The notes: generated from the letters alone by a model not told the origin. 64,000 bases of DNA from Bacillus thuringiensis (GCF_001182785.1 NZ_CP012099.1:4028501-4092500); one strand, 5' to 3'. Shown: positions 1-11,184, counted from the first letter of the stretch. Made by a program: numbers and translations.

Positions 1-32
1 CAAAATTTCAACGAATTTTTCAACAGAAAAAA

Positions 33-54
33 CGAGCTAATATGTATTAGCTCG
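33..54 (-). terminator. Terminator of spoIVB
   Basis: An 8-bp perfect inverted repeat (GAGCTAAT / ATTAGCTC, 4-nt loop) is followed on the minus strand by a T run. It overlaps the last codons of spoIVB. Confidence 0.8.
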
Positions 55-1345
55 CTTTTTTCTCTTGATCATAAATATTAATTCCAGCTTGATGTAACAT
101 CCATTCAATATGAACACCATATCCTGATGTTGGATCATTTACAAATACATGTGTAACAGCACCAATCACTTTTCCATTTTGTACAATTGGACTTCCACTC
201 ATTCCTTGTACGATACCGCCCGTTTTCGCTAATAGGCGCTTATCTGTTACTTTTATGACCATACCCTTTGTGGCTGGAAATTTTTGCTGCACTGTACTAA
301 CAACTTCAATATCAAACGCTTCTACTTTATCTTGATCAATAACTGTTAATATTTTTGCCGGCCCTTCTTTTACTTGATGAGATAATGCGATAGGCATTGC
401 TTTATCCATTATACCGTTTTTCATATTTGTATTTAATTTTCCAAAAATACCATATGGACTATTAATTGTAATATTGCCAATCACTTCACGATCAGGTGAG
501 AATCTTGCTAATTTCTCCCCTGGATTCCCATGACTACCTCTTTCAATTGATGTAACTGTCGAGCGCATAATTTGTCCATCTTCGACTTGAATCGGCTTTT
601 TTGTATCATTATCAGAAATAACATGACCAAGCGCCCCGTATTTCATAGAATCCGGATGAACAAATGTCATTGTTCCAATTCCAGCTGCCGAATCACGAAT
701 ATACAAGCCAATTCGATAAGACGACTCACCGTTGTCTTTTTGTGGCGTTAGTTTCGTGCGAATATATTTTCCATCTCTTAACAATACAAGATTAAGCGGT
801 TCACCTGTTTCTCCACTATTATGAATAAACGGTGCTACATCACTCATTCTTTCAATTGTTTTACCATTAATTTCAGTAATCATATCTCCAATTTGTACAC
901 CTGCTGTTTCACCAGGAGATATTTTACCTTTTTCAGTTTGAATTAAATGATGGCCTACAACAAGTACACCTTTTGTATTTAATTTCACACCAATTGATTG
1001 TCCACCTGGAATCACCTTAAAATCTTTTAACACTTTCACATTTACTTTTTTCACTGGAAAACCAGCAAGCTGAAATACCATATCAGCTTCACCATTTTGA
1101 TGAGAATTTACCATAAGTCCTTGTTTTTGTTCATTCGAACTCACTGTAAACACATGACGATTTGTGGATGAAGCTTTGAAAACTGGTAATGATGATATTT
1201 CTGATTGTTGTCCCTCAAAAACAACAAGTTGTTTCGGTGATGAAATAAACGTTCGAAGCGGTTTAAAACATCCAATAAAAACTAAAGAAACAAGGAGACA
1301 AAGACCTATTATTTTTCGAAATTTTTCTAATTTCAACTTGTTCAC
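47..1345 (-). CDS. spoIVB: SpoIVB sporulation serine peptidase (S55)
   Basis: SpoIVB is made in the forespore under sigma-G, crosses the inner forespore membrane and cleaves SpoIVFA, which triggers pro-sigma-K processing in the mother cell. The 432-residue protein has an N-terminal hydrophobic signal-anchor (about residues 12-30). A PDZ domain follows (about 125-205, with [13 protein letters not shown]). The C-terminal S55 peptidase domain carries the catalytic serine in [20 protein letters not shown], near residue 385. The start is GTG; an upstream TAGGAG lies 8 nt away. It sits downstream of recN, as in B. subtilis, where spo0A follows; that gene would lie just outside the window. Length and domain order fit the family. 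Confidence 0.96.
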   Translation of the reverse strand: MNKLKLEKFRKIIGLCLLVSLVFIGCFKPLRTFISSPKQLVVFEGQQSEISSLPVFKASSTNRHVFTVSSNEQKQGLMVNSHQNGEADMVFQLAGFPVKKVNVKVLKDFKVIPGGQSIGVKLNTKGVLVVGHHLIQTEKGKISPGETAGVQIGDMITEINGKTIERMSDVAPFIHNSGETGEPLNLVLLRDGKYIRTKLTPQKDNGESSYRIGLYIRDSAAGIGTMTFVHPDSMKYGALGHVISDNDTKKPIQVEDGQIMRSTVTSIERGSHGNPGEKLARFSPDREVIGNITINSPYGIFGKLNTNMKNGIMDKAMPIALSHQVKEGPAKILTVIDQDKVEAFDIEVVSTVQQKFPATKGMVIKVTDKRLLAKTGGIVQGMSGSPIVQNGKVIGAVTHVFVNDPTSGYGVHIEWMLHQAGINIYDQEKKAS

Positions 1346-1455
1346 TCTCCTCGCTCCTACCCCACATTCAGCCTTTTGGCTTCACTTTTTAATCTCTCCT
1401 TGCAGTGCTTTATTTATAACCGGAAGAATTAAGAAATCGTCATTTGAGAAAAAAA

Positions 1456-1475
1456 GCTATCCATTACTGGATAGC
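1456..1475 (-). terminator. Terminator overlapping recN stop
   Basis: A 7-bp stem (GCTATCC/GGATAGC) with a 6-nt loop containing the recN stop codon is followed on the minus strand by seven T residues. Confidence 0.8.
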
Positions 1476-3203
1476 CTCTGCTGTCTGTTTAAAATGATGC
1501 GCTTGCGTAAGTAATTCTTTCGCATGCTCTGTCGTTAAATCTGTAATTTCCACACCAGAAATCATTCGAGCTATTTCTGTTACTTTATCCTCCATAGTTA
1601 AAACAGTAACTGATGTAATTGTCCGATCATTCGCTACTTGTTTTCGAATAAATAAATGCGAATCCGCCATTGAAGCTACTTGAGGTAAGTGCGTAATACA
1701 AAGTACTTGCGAGTTTACTGATACTCGATAAATTTTTTCCGCAATAGCCTGTGCAACCCGGCCACTTACACCCGTATCCACTTCATCAAAAATAACAGAT
1801 GCAACCCCTTGATGCTTAGAAAAAATGCTTTTTAAAGCTAAAATGATACGAGATAACTCTCCGCCAGAAGCAACCTTTGAAAGTGGTTTTAACGGCTCTC
1901 CTGGGTTCGTTGAAATATAAAATTCCACATGATCGTAACCATCCGCCGTAAGTCTTACCGGTGCACCTTCCACAAGGGGCTCTTCTGCATTTCCTTCTCT
2001 CTTCATAATTCTCACTTCAAATTTCGTTTTTTCCATATATAATTCTTTTAATTCCTGATGAATTGCATTTGTAAGATGTTCTGCAAGCTCATGACGCATA
2101 TTACTTAACAACGTTGCTTCTTTCAGAATAACACTTTCTAATTCCTTCAACTGTTTCTTCGTCGTTTCAATATGAACGTCTTTATTTTCAATCGTAAAAA
2201 TTTCCTGTTCAATTTTATCAGCATACGCTAAAATCTCTTCTACAGTATTTCCATATTTTCTCTTCAGCATACGAATTTCATTCAAACGTGTTTCGATTTC
2301 ATCTAAACGATTTGGATCATATTCCATCATATCGAGCTTTTCTCTCAGTTGATATGCAACCTCTTCTAACAAGTAATAGCTATTTGCAATTGAATCATGA
2401 TTCTCTTGATACATTTCATCTAAATGTGTAATACTTTCCATTTGTCCCATTGCGCTTCTTACATTATCTAATCCTTGTCCGTCAGCACTTAACGAACGAT
2501 ATGCATCACCTAATGCTTTATAAATCTTTTCAAAATTAGAAATTTGCAATCGTTCCTCAGTTAATTCATTTTCTTCATCCATCTTTAAATCAGCTTTGCG
2601 AATTTCTTCATGCTGAAATTGAATTAAATCTAAGCGATGTGCCATTTGTTGTTCATTTTCACTTAACGATTTTAATTGTTTTTTTAATTTTTCATAGTCA
2701 GCGTATACATTTTGATATATGTCTAGTTGTTTAACGATTCGATCCCCATCAAAGTGATCAAGCATAAACAGATGTCGTTCTTCATTCATTAAATCTTGCG
2801 TTTCATGCTGTCCATGAATATCAACAAGTGTTTTCCCAATTTCTTTTAATATGCTAAGTGTAACAAGCTTCCCATTTACACGACATACACTCTTCCCGTT
2901 CGCAGCAATATCACGCTTCAAAATAATCATGCCATCTTCTATTTCTATATCTAACTCTTCTGCCTTTTCAATACATGGATGCTTCTCATCTTCAACATAA
3001 AACAGCCCTTCAATCTCAGCCTTTTCTGTTCCATATCGAACAAACTCTGCTGACCCACGGCCACCTACAAGTAAACTAATTGCATCAATAATAATCGATT
3101 TTCCGGCCCCTGTTTCACCGCTTAAAACCGTTAAACCTTTTTGAAAAGAAATATTTAATGCTTCAATAATAGCAAAGTTTCTAATCGATAATTCCGATAA
3201 CAA
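1464..3203 (-). CDS. recN: DNA repair protein RecN
   Basis: RecN is an SMC-like ATPase that gathers DNA ends early in double-strand break repair. The 579-residue product has a Walker A motif GETGAGKS close to the N-terminus and long coiled-coil stretches (about 150-400). A C-terminal signature and Walker B half contains ASGGELSRI and VIFDEVDTGVSG. I chose a TTG start at 3203 because GAGGTG lies 9 nt upstream and the usual N-terminus (LSELSIRNFAIIEAL) begins there. The frame is open for 21 more codons upstream without a ribosome site. It lies between ahrC and spoIVB and has its own promoter. Confidence 0.95.
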   Translation of the reverse strand: MLSELSIRNFAIIEALNISFQKGLTVLSGETGAGKSIIIDAISLLVGGRGSAEFVRYGTEKAEIEGLFYVEDEKHPCIEKAEELDIEIEDGMIILKRDIAANGKSVCRVNGKLVTLSILKEIGKTLVDIHGQHETQDLMNEERHLFMLDHFDGDRIVKQLDIYQNVYADYEKLKKQLKSLSENEQQMAHRLDLIQFQHEEIRKADLKMDEENELTEERLQISNFEKIYKALGDAYRSLSADGQGLDNVRSAMGQMESITHLDEMYQENHDSIANSYYLLEEVAYQLREKLDMMEYDPNRLDEIETRLNEIRMLKRKYGNTVEEILAYADKIEQEIFTIENKDVHIETTKKQLKELESVILKEATLLSNMRHELAEHLTNAIHQELKELYMEKTKFEVRIMKREGNAEEPLVEGAPVRLTADGYDHVEFYISTNPGEPLKPLSKVASGGELSRIILALKSIFSKHQGVASVIFDEVDTGVSGRVAQAIAEKIYRVSVNSQVLCITHLPQVASMADSHLFIRKQVANDRTITSVTVLTMEDKVTEIARMISGVEITDLTTEHAKELLTQAHHFKQTAEAIQ

Positions 3204-3313
3204 TGCCCCATTCACCTCGTTATAAAATAATCCCTTACTAAAGGATTTTCTCAGTTCTTCATTCAAATAATCATGCTATATATTTGTATGTATATACTCT
3301 TCTAACCCGCTTC

Positions 3314-3343
3314 ATTGTACCAAACATTTGTTTTACGGGTCAA
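3314..3343 (-). promoter_or_regulatory. recN promoter with LexA-like palindrome
   Basis: On the minus strand TTGACC (3338-3343) and TACAAT (3314-3319) are 18 bp apart. The spacer contains AAACAAATGTTTG (3321-3333), which resembles the Bacillus LexA box CGAAC-N4-GTTCG with mismatches in the outer positions. SOS control is an inference. Confidence 0.55.
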
Positions 3344-3420
3344 TCCATCTATTTTCTAACTTTATGCATACAAAATATTATATTACAATTAGAAAAATCA
3401 TATTTTTAACCAATAAAAAT

Positions 3421-3462
3421 ATCTTGTTCACTTCCCACTTTACGATGGAAAGCAAACAAGAT
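3421..3462 (-). terminator. Terminator of ahrC
   Basis: ATCTTGTT and AACAAGAT enclose an inner TTCCCA/TGGAA-type stem, followed by ATTTTTATT on the minus strand, just after the ahrC stop codon. Confidence 0.65.
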
Positions 3463-3468
3463 TTTTTG

Positions 3469-3918
3469 TTACAACATATTTAAGAAACGATCAGAGACAA
3501 CACCTGTATCGTCAGGTGTACGGCAAATAATTAAGCAAGTATCATCACCACAGATGGTTCCGATGATCTCATCCCACTCTAAATGATCAATAAGTGCTCC
3601 AAGTGAATGAGCGTTACCAGGCAATGTTTTTAGCACAAGCATATGTCCTGCCGTGTCTAATTTTACAAATGAATCCACTAGATTTCGTTTTAATTTTTGT
3701 AACGGGTTAAATCGTTGATCGGCTGGCAAGCTATATTTATAGCGCCCATCATGTAATGGCACCTTCACTAAGTGCAGTTCTTTAATATCGCGCGATACTG
3801 TTGCTTGCGTTACATTAAATCCCTCATTACGTAAAATATCAACTAATTCATCTTGTGTTTCAATTTCTTTGTTTGCAATAATTTCCCTGATTTTAATATG
3901 GCGCTGACCTTTATTCAT
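3469..3918 (-). CDS. ahrC: Arginine repressor ArgR/AhrC
   Basis: AhrC is the hexameric arginine-responsive repressor of arginine biosynthesis and activator of catabolism. The 149-residue length equals that of the B. subtilis protein. The N-terminal winged helix ends in [15 protein letters not shown]. The C-terminal oligomerisation and arginine-binding domain contains [15 protein letters not shown] and [14 protein letters not shown]. The start at 3918 is set by GAGGTG 7 nt upstream; an open extension of ten codons lacks such a site. It lies between tlyA and recN, the conserved Bacillus location. Confidence 0.96.
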
Positions 3919-4060
3919 ACATTTGCACCTCACACTATCTCTTACCATAGTTTAAACATTGGTATACTTCACTTATTTATGTTAACTTATAATTCGTTTC
4001 TTGTACACAATTGTTTTTACAATCATTATACAATTACAACAAAAAGAGGAACAACATATG

Positions 4061-4900
4061 TTATTCCCCTTTCCCTTTTTGTTTTAGAACGTCATGCGCT
4101 TCTGTAACAACTTGCTCTATAGAAATCGGAGAATGATTTTCGCCATTCTCACGTTCACCATGCCATTTCAGATGAATTAAAAATTCAATATTACCATCCC
4201 CACCCGTAATTGGTGAGAATGTTAAACCTTCCACATCATAGCCCTCTTTTAAAGCAAAATCGACAATCATTTCCACAACAGCTTCATGTACTTTTCTATC
4301 ACGAACGATACCTTTTTTCCCAACTTGCTCTCTTCCAGCTTCAAACTGCGGTTTAATTAATGCTGCTACATCTCCGTTAGGCATAAGCATTGTTTTTAAA
4401 ACCGGCAGTATAAGCTTTAATGATATAAATGAAACATCAATACTTGCAAATTGAGGTAAACCACGTTCTAAGTCTGCTGGTGTCACGTAACGGAAGTTTG
4501 TTCGTTCCATTACAACAACACGCTCATCTTGACGTAATTTCCACGCTAGTTGATTGTATCCTACATCTAATGCATAAGATAATTTCGCTCCATTTTGAAG
4601 TGCGCAATCTGTAAAGCCACCAGTTGATGAACCAATATCTATCATAACTTTATCTTGTAAATCAAGATGAAATGTCTCTAATGCCTTTTCAAGTTTATAA
4701 CCACCACGACTTACATACGGCATAACTTGCCCCTTCACCGTAATCTCAGTATCTTGCGAGATTTTCTCTCCTGGCTTATCAAGTCTCATTTCATTTGCAT
4801 ATACGAGTCCGGCCATAACGGCGCGCTTTGCTTTCTCACGCGTTTCTATAAGTCCTCGCTCTACTAATAGTACATCTACTCTTTCTTTTTTTACGCTCAT
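4061..4900 (-). CDS. tlyA: TlyA-family rRNA 2'-O-methyltransferase (YqxC)
   Basis: The 279-residue protein has an N-terminal S4 RNA-binding domain (about 1-65, with RVDVLLVERGLIETREKAKR). An FtsJ-type SAM methyltransferase domain follows, with the SAM loop DIGSSTGGFTDCAL, then DVGYNQLAW and SIDVSFISLKLILP. TlyA proteins methylate ribose in 16S and 23S rRNA. It lies 3 nt after dxs and upstream of ahrC, so it is probably cotranscribed with dxs. The family assignment is firm; the exact methylated nucleotide in this organism is unknown. Confidence 0.93.
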   Translation of the reverse strand: MSVKKERVDVLLVERGLIETREKAKRAVMAGLVYANEMRLDKPGEKISQDTEITVKGQVMPYVSRGGYKLEKALETFHLDLQDKVMIDIGSSTGGFTDCALQNGAKLSYALDVGYNQLAWKLRQDERVVVMERTNFRYVTPADLERGLPQFASIDVSFISLKLILPVLKTMLMPNGDVAALIKPQFEAGREQVGKKGIVRDRKVHEAVVEMIVDFALKEGYDVEGLTFSPITGGDGNIEFLIHLKWHGERENGENHSPISIEQVVTEAHDVLKQKGKGE

Positions 4901-4903
4901 TTG

Positions 4904-6796
4904 TTACGCCCTTTTTTGTTTTGATGGAATCATTGTATGAATACGGTCTACAACAGCATCTGTCGTTAAACCAATTTCTTCTAATAATTTTGTTACACTT
5001 CCGTGCTCTATGAAGCGGTCTGGAATACCCATTCGTTCAACTAATGCACTATGGTAACCATTTTCAGATGCAAATTCAACTACTCCTGTTCCAAAACCAC
5101 CGATTAAACAAGCTTCTTCAATCGTTAAAATCGGTATATTCTTTCCTAGAAGATCATGTAAATATGCTTCATCCATTGGTTTAATAAAGCGAGCATTCAC
5201 TACTTTCACTGAAACTCCAGCTTTTTCAAGACGCTCAGCGGCTTCCATTGCCATTGGTATTGTCGTACCAAACGTTAAAATAGCTGCTTGTGTACCCTCT
5301 TTTAACGTCTCCCACGTACCGATTGGAATCGCCTTTAATTCTTCATCCATAGGAACGCCAAGTCCATTACCGCGCGCATAACGCAGTGCGATTGGTCCAT
5401 CTTCATATTGCATTGCCGTATAAACTAAATGTTGCCCTTCATTTTCATCTTTCGGCATCATAAGCACCATATTTGGCAAGTGACGTAAGAATGAGATGTC
5501 AAATACACCTTGATGCGTTTCACCATCTGCTCCTACTAATCCCGAGCGATCTATTCCGATGAAAACATTTAAGTTTTGGCGGCATATATCATGAACAACT
5601 TGGTCATATGCTCTTTGTAAAAATGTCGAATAAATTGCTAAGAATGGCTTCATTCCTTGCGTTGCCATACCTGCTGCCATTGTTGTAGCATGCTGCTCTG
5701 CAATACCTACATCAATCATACGATCTGGGAATTCTTTTTGGAATTTCTCAAGTTTTGATCCAACAGGCATTGCAGGTGTAATTGCTACGATACGCTCATC
5801 CGCTCTCGCTAGCTTAAGTACTGTTTCACTAACAACAGCACTCCATGCTGGTGCAACTTCTTTCGGCTTAACGAAGTCACCTGATTCAATTTTATAAGGT
5901 CCTGTTCCATGCCAAGTTCCAATAACGTCACTCTCAGCCGGTTTATAACCTTTTCCTTTTTTCGTAATAACGTGAACAAGTACTGGACCTTTTGTTTTCT
6001 TTGCATATTGCAACGTTTCGAATAACTTTTCATAATCATGCCCATCGACTGGACCTAAATATGTAAAGCCTAACTCTTCGAAAAAGACACCAGATACTAG
6101 TAAATATTTAAGACTATCTTTTATTTTCTCTGCTGTCGCAGCCACTTTCCCACCAACTGCTGGGATTTTCTTTAATATATACTCTAATTCATCTTTTACC
6201 CAGTGATATTTTCCTGCTGTACGTAAACGACCGAGTACATTATGAAGCGCACCAACGTTTGGTGCAATCGACATTTCATTATCATTCAAAATAACAATCA
6301 TGTCTGTTTTTTCATGTCCAATATGGTTCAATGCCTCTAAAGCCATTCCGCCTGTTAAAGCACCATCCCCAATAATTGGTATAACATATTCTTTCGTTTT
6401 CTTTAAATCACGTGCCAGAGCCATTCCCATTGCAGCCGATAACGACGTTGAGCTATGACCAGTTTCCCATACATCGTGCTCACTTTCGCAACGTTTCGGA
6501 AAACCACATAGACCTTGATATTGCCTTAATGTACCAAACTCTTTCGCGCGTCCAGTTAAAATTTTATGTACATAGGATTGATGTCCTACATCCCATAAAA
6601 ATTTATCTTGCGGGCTATCAAATAATTTATGCAGAGCAATTGTGAGTTCTACTACACCTAAATTAGGTGCAATATGTCCACCTGTTTGAGAGAGCTCTTC
6701 AATTAAAAACTTACGAATATCCTCACTCAATCCCTCTAGTTCACTGATAGACATATCTTTCAAAAAACTAGGGTTTTGAATTTGCGTTAGATCCAC
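4904..6796 (-). CDS. dxs: 1-deoxy-D-xylulose-5-phosphate synthase
   Basis: Dxs condenses pyruvate with glyceraldehyde 3-phosphate using thiamine diphosphate, the first step of the MEP isoprenoid pathway. The 630-residue protein has the TPP motif ([14 protein letters not shown] ... NDNEMSI), the transketolase pyrimidine-binding segment with catalytic Glu in [15 protein letters not shown], and the C-terminal domain. I chose the GTG at 6796 because a purine-rich AAGTGAG site lies 8 nt upstream. A GTG three codons earlier overlaps that site. It is separated from ispA by a terminator, so it is probably transcribed from its own promoter in 6797-6960. Confidence 0.96.
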   Translation of the reverse strand: MDLTQIQNPSFLKDMSISELEGLSEDIRKFLIEELSQTGGHIAPNLGVVELTIALHKLFDSPQDKFLWDVGHQSYVHKILTGRAKEFGTLRQYQGLCGFPKRCESEHDVWETGHSSTSLSAAMGMALARDLKKTKEYVIPIIGDGALTGGMALEALNHIGHEKTDMIVILNDNEMSIAPNVGALHNVLGRLRTAGKYHWVKDELEYILKKIPAVGGKVAATAEKIKDSLKYLLVSGVFFEELGFTYLGPVDGHDYEKLFETLQYAKKTKGPVLVHVITKKGKGYKPAESDVIGTWHGTGPYKIESGDFVKPKEVAPAWSAVVSETVLKLARADERIVAITPAMPVGSKLEKFQKEFPDRMIDVGIAEQHATTMAAGMATQGMKPFLAIYSTFLQRAYDQVVHDICRQNLNVFIGIDRSGLVGADGETHQGVFDISFLRHLPNMVLMMPKDENEGQHLVYTAMQYEDGPIALRYARGNGLGVPMDEELKAIPIGTWETLKEGTQAAILTFGTTIPMAMEAAERLEKAGVSVKVVNARFIKPMDEAYLHDLLGKNIPILTIEEACLIGGFGTGVVEFASENGYHSALVERMGIPDRFIEHGSVTKLLEEIGLTTDAVVDRIHTMIPSKQKRA

Positions 6797-6967
6797 ATGG
6801 ATCACTCACTTTCATTTCATAATCTGTCAACATGTCAAATATTATAAAAAACATTTACACAAAACAAGAAATTCTCTTTTCTATTTTTCGTCTTGTCCCG
6901 CTATTAACCAGTCTATTGCGCCTTAATCCTATTATAAACCATATTTCTTTAGGCGATGAAAAAAATA

Positions 6968-6992
6968 GCCGCTAACACGAAGTGATAACGGC
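6968..6992 (-). terminator. Terminator after ispA
   Basis: On the minus strand GCCGTTATCAC and TGTTAGCGGC form a slightly imperfect stem with a TTCG-type loop, followed by TATTTTTTTC. The rest of the 6797-7097 gap holds no gene that I can see. Confidence 0.7.
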
Positions 6993-7097
6993 AATGTAAT
7001 CTACATATATTTTTGCCAATAACAAGAAAAGAAAAACCTTTTCCTACATTTATATCATAAAATGATGAATGACTCAACAAATGAAAACGCTGTTATA

Positions 7098-7988
7098 TTA
7101 GTTATTACGTTTTGCAATCAAATCGCAAATAGATAGTAAATATTCATCTTGTAATTGCAAGGAGCTAATCGCACCTTTTGCTTCTGCAATTGTTTCTTCT
7201 AAAATATCCTTTGCTCTATCTACAGTAAACAACGTCGTATATGTGCTCTTTTCATTAGAAAGATCGCTACCAATCGGTTTTCCAATCTCTTCTTCGGTTC
7301 CTTCGACATCTAAAATATCATCTCGAATTTGGAAAGCTAGACCGATATATTTGGCAAACGTAAGCAACCTTTCTTCTTGCTCTTCTGTCGCATCAGAAAG
7401 TATCGCACCCGCAAGTACAGCAAATTCAAGCAGTTTTCCGGTCTTATGTTTATGGATGTACTCCAATTCATCAATCGTAAGGCGTTTCCCTTCAGCTTCC
7501 ATATCTGCCACTTGTCCGCCAACCATTCCTTCTGGTCCTGCTGCTTTTGCAAGTTCAAGTACAAGTCTTACTTTTTTTTCGGCTGAAATTTCTTTTTGTT
7601 CATATGCCATAATAACTTGAAAAGCATACGTCAATAAGCCATCTCCTGCTAAAACTGCCATCGCTTCACCAAATACTTTGTGATTTGTGGGCTTTCCTCT
7701 TCTTAAATCATCATCATCCATACAAGGTAAATCGTCATGAACTAACGAATATGTATGAATCATTTCAAGAGCACAAGCTGCACCTACTCCAAGATTTCTT
7801 TCTTTCCCAAACGCTTGTAATGTTGCAAACAAAAGTAACGGGCGGAGACGTTTTCCACCCGCTTCCAAAGAATATGCCATCGCTTCACGAAGTACATTTG
7901 GACATTGTAATTCATTTGCATAGCTTACAAGTTTCTCTTCTACGAAAGTTTTACTTTCCTTCAAAAAAGTATCAAAAGCAATCGTCAC
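7098..7988 (-). CDS. ispA: Farnesyl diphosphate synthase
   Basis: This class I trans-prenyltransferase makes farnesyl diphosphate from IPP and DMAPP. The 296-residue protein has the first aspartate-rich motif DDLPCMDDDDLRRG, the second DDILDVEG, and the chain-length region EMIHTYSLVHDD. The start is a GTG whose last base is shared with the xseB stop codon (1-nt overlap), with GGAGATG 7 nt upstream inside xseB. This implies translational coupling in the xseA-xseB-ispA operon. Confidence 0.95.
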   Translation of the reverse strand: MTIAFDTFLKESKTFVEEKLVSYANELQCPNVLREAMAYSLEAGGKRLRPLLLFATLQAFGKERNLGVGAACALEMIHTYSLVHDDLPCMDDDDLRRGKPTNHKVFGEAMAVLAGDGLLTYAFQVIMAYEQKEISAEKKVRLVLELAKAAGPEGMVGGQVADMEAEGKRLTIDELEYIHKHKTGKLLEFAVLAGAILSDATEEQEERLLTFAKYIGLAFQIRDDILDVEGTEEEIGKPIGSDLSNEKSTYTTLFTVDRAKDILEETIAEAKGAISSLQLQDEYLLSICDLIAKRNN

Positions 7989-8218
7989 TATGCTTCATCT
8001 CCTAAAGCAGTAAACGGTTCAAGCTCTCCATCTTCCCCAAGAATAACTGCCATTTGTTCTTGTACATTCTTCAACTTCTCATCACAAAGCTTAGATAATT
8101 CCATACCCTCTTTAAAATAAGAAATCGCTTCTTCTAAAGGTACGTCACCTTGTTCTAGCTTAGAAACAAGATGCTCAAGTTGCGAAATTGCCTCTTCAAA
8201 GCTTAATTTATTTTCCAT
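7988..8218 (-). CDS. xseB: Exodeoxyribonuclease VII small subunit
   Basis: This 76-residue helical protein has the family signature [27 protein letters not shown] and pairs with XseA to form exonuclease VII, which degrades single-stranded DNA. Its start overlaps the xseA end by 11 nt and its stop overlaps the ispA start by 1 nt. Confidence 0.96.
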   Translation of the reverse strand: MENKLSFEEAISQLEHLVSKLEQGDVPLEEAISYFKEGMELSKLCDEKLKNVQEQMAVILGEDGELEPFTALGDEA

Positions 8219-9566
8219 TATTCAATTCACGCTCCTCTATGCCTGATACACTACAATCTAGTATTCCATCTTGTAATTGAACTGAAACAGCATCTCCAAG
8301 GCTTACATCTTTCACACTTTTTAACACTTGCTTCTCTTCATCATATACAAGCCCGTACCCTCTCATCATTACTTTAAGCGGACTTAACGCTTCAAGTTTT
8401 TGAGCAGCTCTTACAAAAGCAAATTCTTTCGTTTGAAGTAACGTTTGCATTTCACGTTGTAATTGCTTTTGCAACGTTTCAACAGCTACCTTCGTTTGCA
8501 TAATTTTTTGAGATGGGTGGTGCTTCTCTAAATAAAATGAAAGTTGCTTTAACTGATTCACCTTTTTATCAATATAGCGCTCTTTCGCTAAAACAAGCTG
8601 TTCTAGCGCTCTATCTAATTGCTCTTCCTTTTGCTCATATACTTGTCTTGGATAACGGAACGCATACGATTTTTGCAACACTTGTAGTTTTTCTTCTTTT
8701 TTATGTACTAACTCTTTCATTGCTCTTTGCAATCTCAGAGTTCTTTGTAATACCTTTTCTTGTAACTCTATAATGTTAGGTGCTGCTAGCTCAGCTGCTG
8801 CAGTCGGTGTTGGCGCGCGTAAATCTGCAACAAAATCTGCGATTGTAAAATCCGTTTCATGGCCTACTGCCGAAATAATAGGAATTTCACTCTTAAAGAT
8901 TGCTCTTGCAACCATTTCCTCATTGAAAGCCCATAATTCCTCAATAGAACCTCCACCACGACCAACGATTAGTACATCTATCTCTCCCATTTCATTCGCT
9001 GTACGAATCGCTTGTACAATCGAGGGAGCCGCTGACTCCCCTTGTACAAGTACCGGAAATACAATAACATTCCCAATTGGATAACGACGTTTAATCGTTG
9101 TTATAATATCACGAATCGCTGCTCCTGTTGGCGACGTAATTACACCTATTGTTTTAGCGTAAGGAGGAATTGTTTTTTTATAAACTTGAGAAAAAAGTCC
9201 TTCTTCTTCTAAACGAACTTTTAACTGTTCGTACGCTAAATGTAAATTTCCGACTCCGTCAGGCTGCATGTCTTGAATATAAATTTGATAAGAACCACTC
9301 GCCTCGTAAACAGAGATTTTCCCTTTCACGAGTACCTTCATCCCATTTTCAGGTTTGAATTTAATATTACGATTATGACCCGCAAACATAACCGCTGCGA
9401 TTCTTGCATTTTCATCTTTCAATGTAAAATACATGTGGCCACGGCTATGATTTTTAAAGTTGGAAATTTCACCTTTTAACCAAACAGACTGCAAATGCGG
9501 ATCATATTCTATTTTTGTTTTTATATAGCGTGTTAACGCTGTAACGGTTAAATATTGCTTCTCCAT
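8208..9566 (-). CDS. xseA: Exodeoxyribonuclease VII large subunit
   Basis: This 452-residue catalytic subunit of exonuclease VII carries an N-terminal OB fold (about 1-100, [21 protein letters not shown]). The nuclease domain includes [29 protein letters not shown] and [24 protein letters not shown] (given here in parts). A long coiled coil (about 260-390) and a small C-terminal domain follow. GAGGAG precedes the ATG. It is first of the xseA-xseB-ispA set and lies 26 nt after folD. Confidence 0.95.
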   Translation of the reverse strand: MEKQYLTVTALTRYIKTKIEYDPHLQSVWLKGEISNFKNHSRGHMYFTLKDENARIAAVMFAGHNRNIKFKPENGMKVLVKGKISVYEASGSYQIYIQDMQPDGVGNLHLAYEQLKVRLEEEGLFSQVYKKTIPPYAKTIGVITSPTGAAIRDIITTIKRRYPIGNVIVFPVLVQGESAAPSIVQAIRTANEMGEIDVLIVGRGGGSIEELWAFNEEMVARAIFKSEIPIISAVGHETDFTIADFVADLRAPTPTAAAELAAPNIIELQEKVLQRTLRLQRAMKELVHKKEEKLQVLQKSYAFRYPRQVYEQKEEQLDRALEQLVLAKERYIDKKVNQLKQLSFYLEKHHPSQKIMQTKVAVETLQKQLQREMQTLLQTKEFAFVRAAQKLEALSPLKVMMRGYGLVYDEEKQVLKSVKDVSLGDAVSVQLQDGILDCSVSGIEERELNNGK

Positions 9567-9592
9567 TTCTCTCTCCTCATAGCCGACTCAAA

Positions 9593-10453
9593 TTATTTAC
9601 AAACGACACCTTCACGTTTTGCAGATTCAACAGTATTATGAAGAAGCATTGTGATTGTCATTGGACCAACACCCTTTGGCACAGGTGTAATGTAACCCGC
9701 AACATCTAACACGTTGTCAAAGTCAACATCACCACAAAGTTTTCCTGTTTCTAAACGGTTAACACCAACGTCAATTACAACCGCTCCTTCTTTAATATAA
9801 TCCGCTGTTATCATTTTAGGTCGTCCAACAGCTACGATTAAAATATCAGCTAACTTCGATAACTCTTTCATATTTTGCGTCTTAGAATGACAATATGTGA
9901 CAGTTGCATTTTCATTTAAAAACAATTGCCCCACTGGTTTACCGACAATATTACTTCTTCCAATTACTACTACATGTTTTCCAGAAATATCAAGATTTGT
10001 TTCTTTTACTAATTCTACAATACCATGCGGTGTACATGGAAGGAATGTATCTTGTCCCGTCATCATACGTCCCACGCTGATTGGGTGAAATCCGTCTACA
10101 TCCTTTTCTGGTGAAATTCTTTCAATGATAGCTTTTTCTTCAATATGTTTTGGTAAAGGTAATTGCACTAATATGCCATTAATACGGTCATCGCCATTTA
10201 AGCGATCGATTTCAGCAAGCAAACGTTCCTCAGTAATTGTTTCAGGAAGTTCAATTAGCTCTGAGTAAATCCCTACTTGTTCACAGCCTTTTTCTTTTCC
10301 TTTCACATAAGAACGAGATGCTGGATCTTCTCCAACTAAAATAACTGCTAATCCTGGTACAATACCTTGCTCTTTCAACTTCACAACTTCTTCTGTTAAT
10401 TGTGCTCGTTTTTTCTCCGCAACTTCATTTCCTTTGATGATTACTGCTACCAT
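9593..10453 (-). CDS. folD: Methylenetetrahydrofolate dehydrogenase/cyclohydrolase
   Basis: FolD interconverts 5,10-methylene-THF, methenyl-THF and 10-formyl-THF. The 286-residue protein has the N-terminal catalytic part with YVKGKEKGCEQVGI (the lysine region), the substrate loop VQLPLPKHI, and the NADP-binding segment VVIGRSNIVGKPVGQL. The C-terminal PVPKGVGPMTITMLLHNT is diagnostic. GGGGGA precedes the ATG. It sits 23 nt downstream of nusB. Confidence 0.96.
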   Translation of the reverse strand: MVAVIIKGNEVAEKKRAQLTEEVVKLKEQGIVPGLAVILVGEDPASRSYVKGKEKGCEQVGIYSELIELPETITEERLLAEIDRLNGDDRINGILVQLPLPKHIEEKAIIERISPEKDVDGFHPISVGRMMTGQDTFLPCTPHGIVELVKETNLDISGKHVVVIGRSNIVGKPVGQLFLNENATVTYCHSKTQNMKELSKLADILIVAVGRPKMITADYIKEGAVVIDVGVNRLETGKLCGDVDFDNVLDVAGYITPVPKGVGPMTITMLLHNTVESAKREGVVCK

Positions 10454-10476
10454 TTTAAGATTCCCCCTTAAAGAAT

Positions 10477-10869
10477 TTACAGTGTATCTTTTATATTAGA
10501 TAAAACGCCGTTAATAAAACGACGAGATTCCTCATCCCCAAATGTTTTAGCAATTTCAATTGCTTCGTTAATTGTTACGTTGTGTGGAATTTCTTCCATG
10601 TATTTCATTTCATACACAGCTACACGTAAAATACTGCGATCAACAATACTAATACGCTCAAGCTTCCACTTTTTTAAGTTTTGACGAATCGCTTCATCAA
10701 TTGCTTCTTTATTTTCTACAAAACCTACTACAAGTGACTCTAGAAACTCATTTGTTTCTTCGCCTTCATCTAGCGTGTTTTCCACTGCTACTTTCGGTTC
10801 TAATTCACCTGTAATATCCATTTGGTATAATGCTTGCATTGCTCTTTCTCTAGCCGTCCTACGTTTCAT
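10477..10869 (-). CDS. nusB: Transcription antitermination factor NusB
   Basis: NusB (130 residues) is an all-helical RNA-binding protein that joins NusE/S10 in rRNA antitermination. It starts with the arginine-rich [18 protein letters not shown] and ends with the conserved [34 protein letters not shown] lies just upstream of the ATG. The promoter should lie in 10870-11184, which has no gene. Confidence 0.96.
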
Positions 10870-11184
10870 TGTAACTCTCCTTTATGCTTCAAGTCTTTCC
10901 TTATACTTTGTTATATTATTATAATTTATAAGCCGTCAATTCACTTACTCTTACAGTTTTCATTGATTTTCCAACCTTATAATACAATGATAATAACACA
11001 ATTTATCGTTTCACACACGGGTTACAAGGCTGAAAAATAATAAAAAGATTAACTTCAAGTTCCATATCTTATCACAATGTACGTTTTTTGGAAAAACGAC
11101 ACATCTTCTTGTTTATTTCTTATTTTTTGAAATAGTATAATAATTAGAGGGTTGTAATTTGTGAAGAAATGAAACGATAAAAAA

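Noticed and set aside
1164..1514. 116-residue plus-strand frame opposite spoIVB/recN
   Set aside because: It is antisense to the start of spoIVB, lacks a ribosome site and has no family features; it is a shadow.
8513..9084. Two plus-strand frames with hydrophobic sequence opposite xseA
   Set aside because: They are antisense shadows of the conserved xseA coding sequence.
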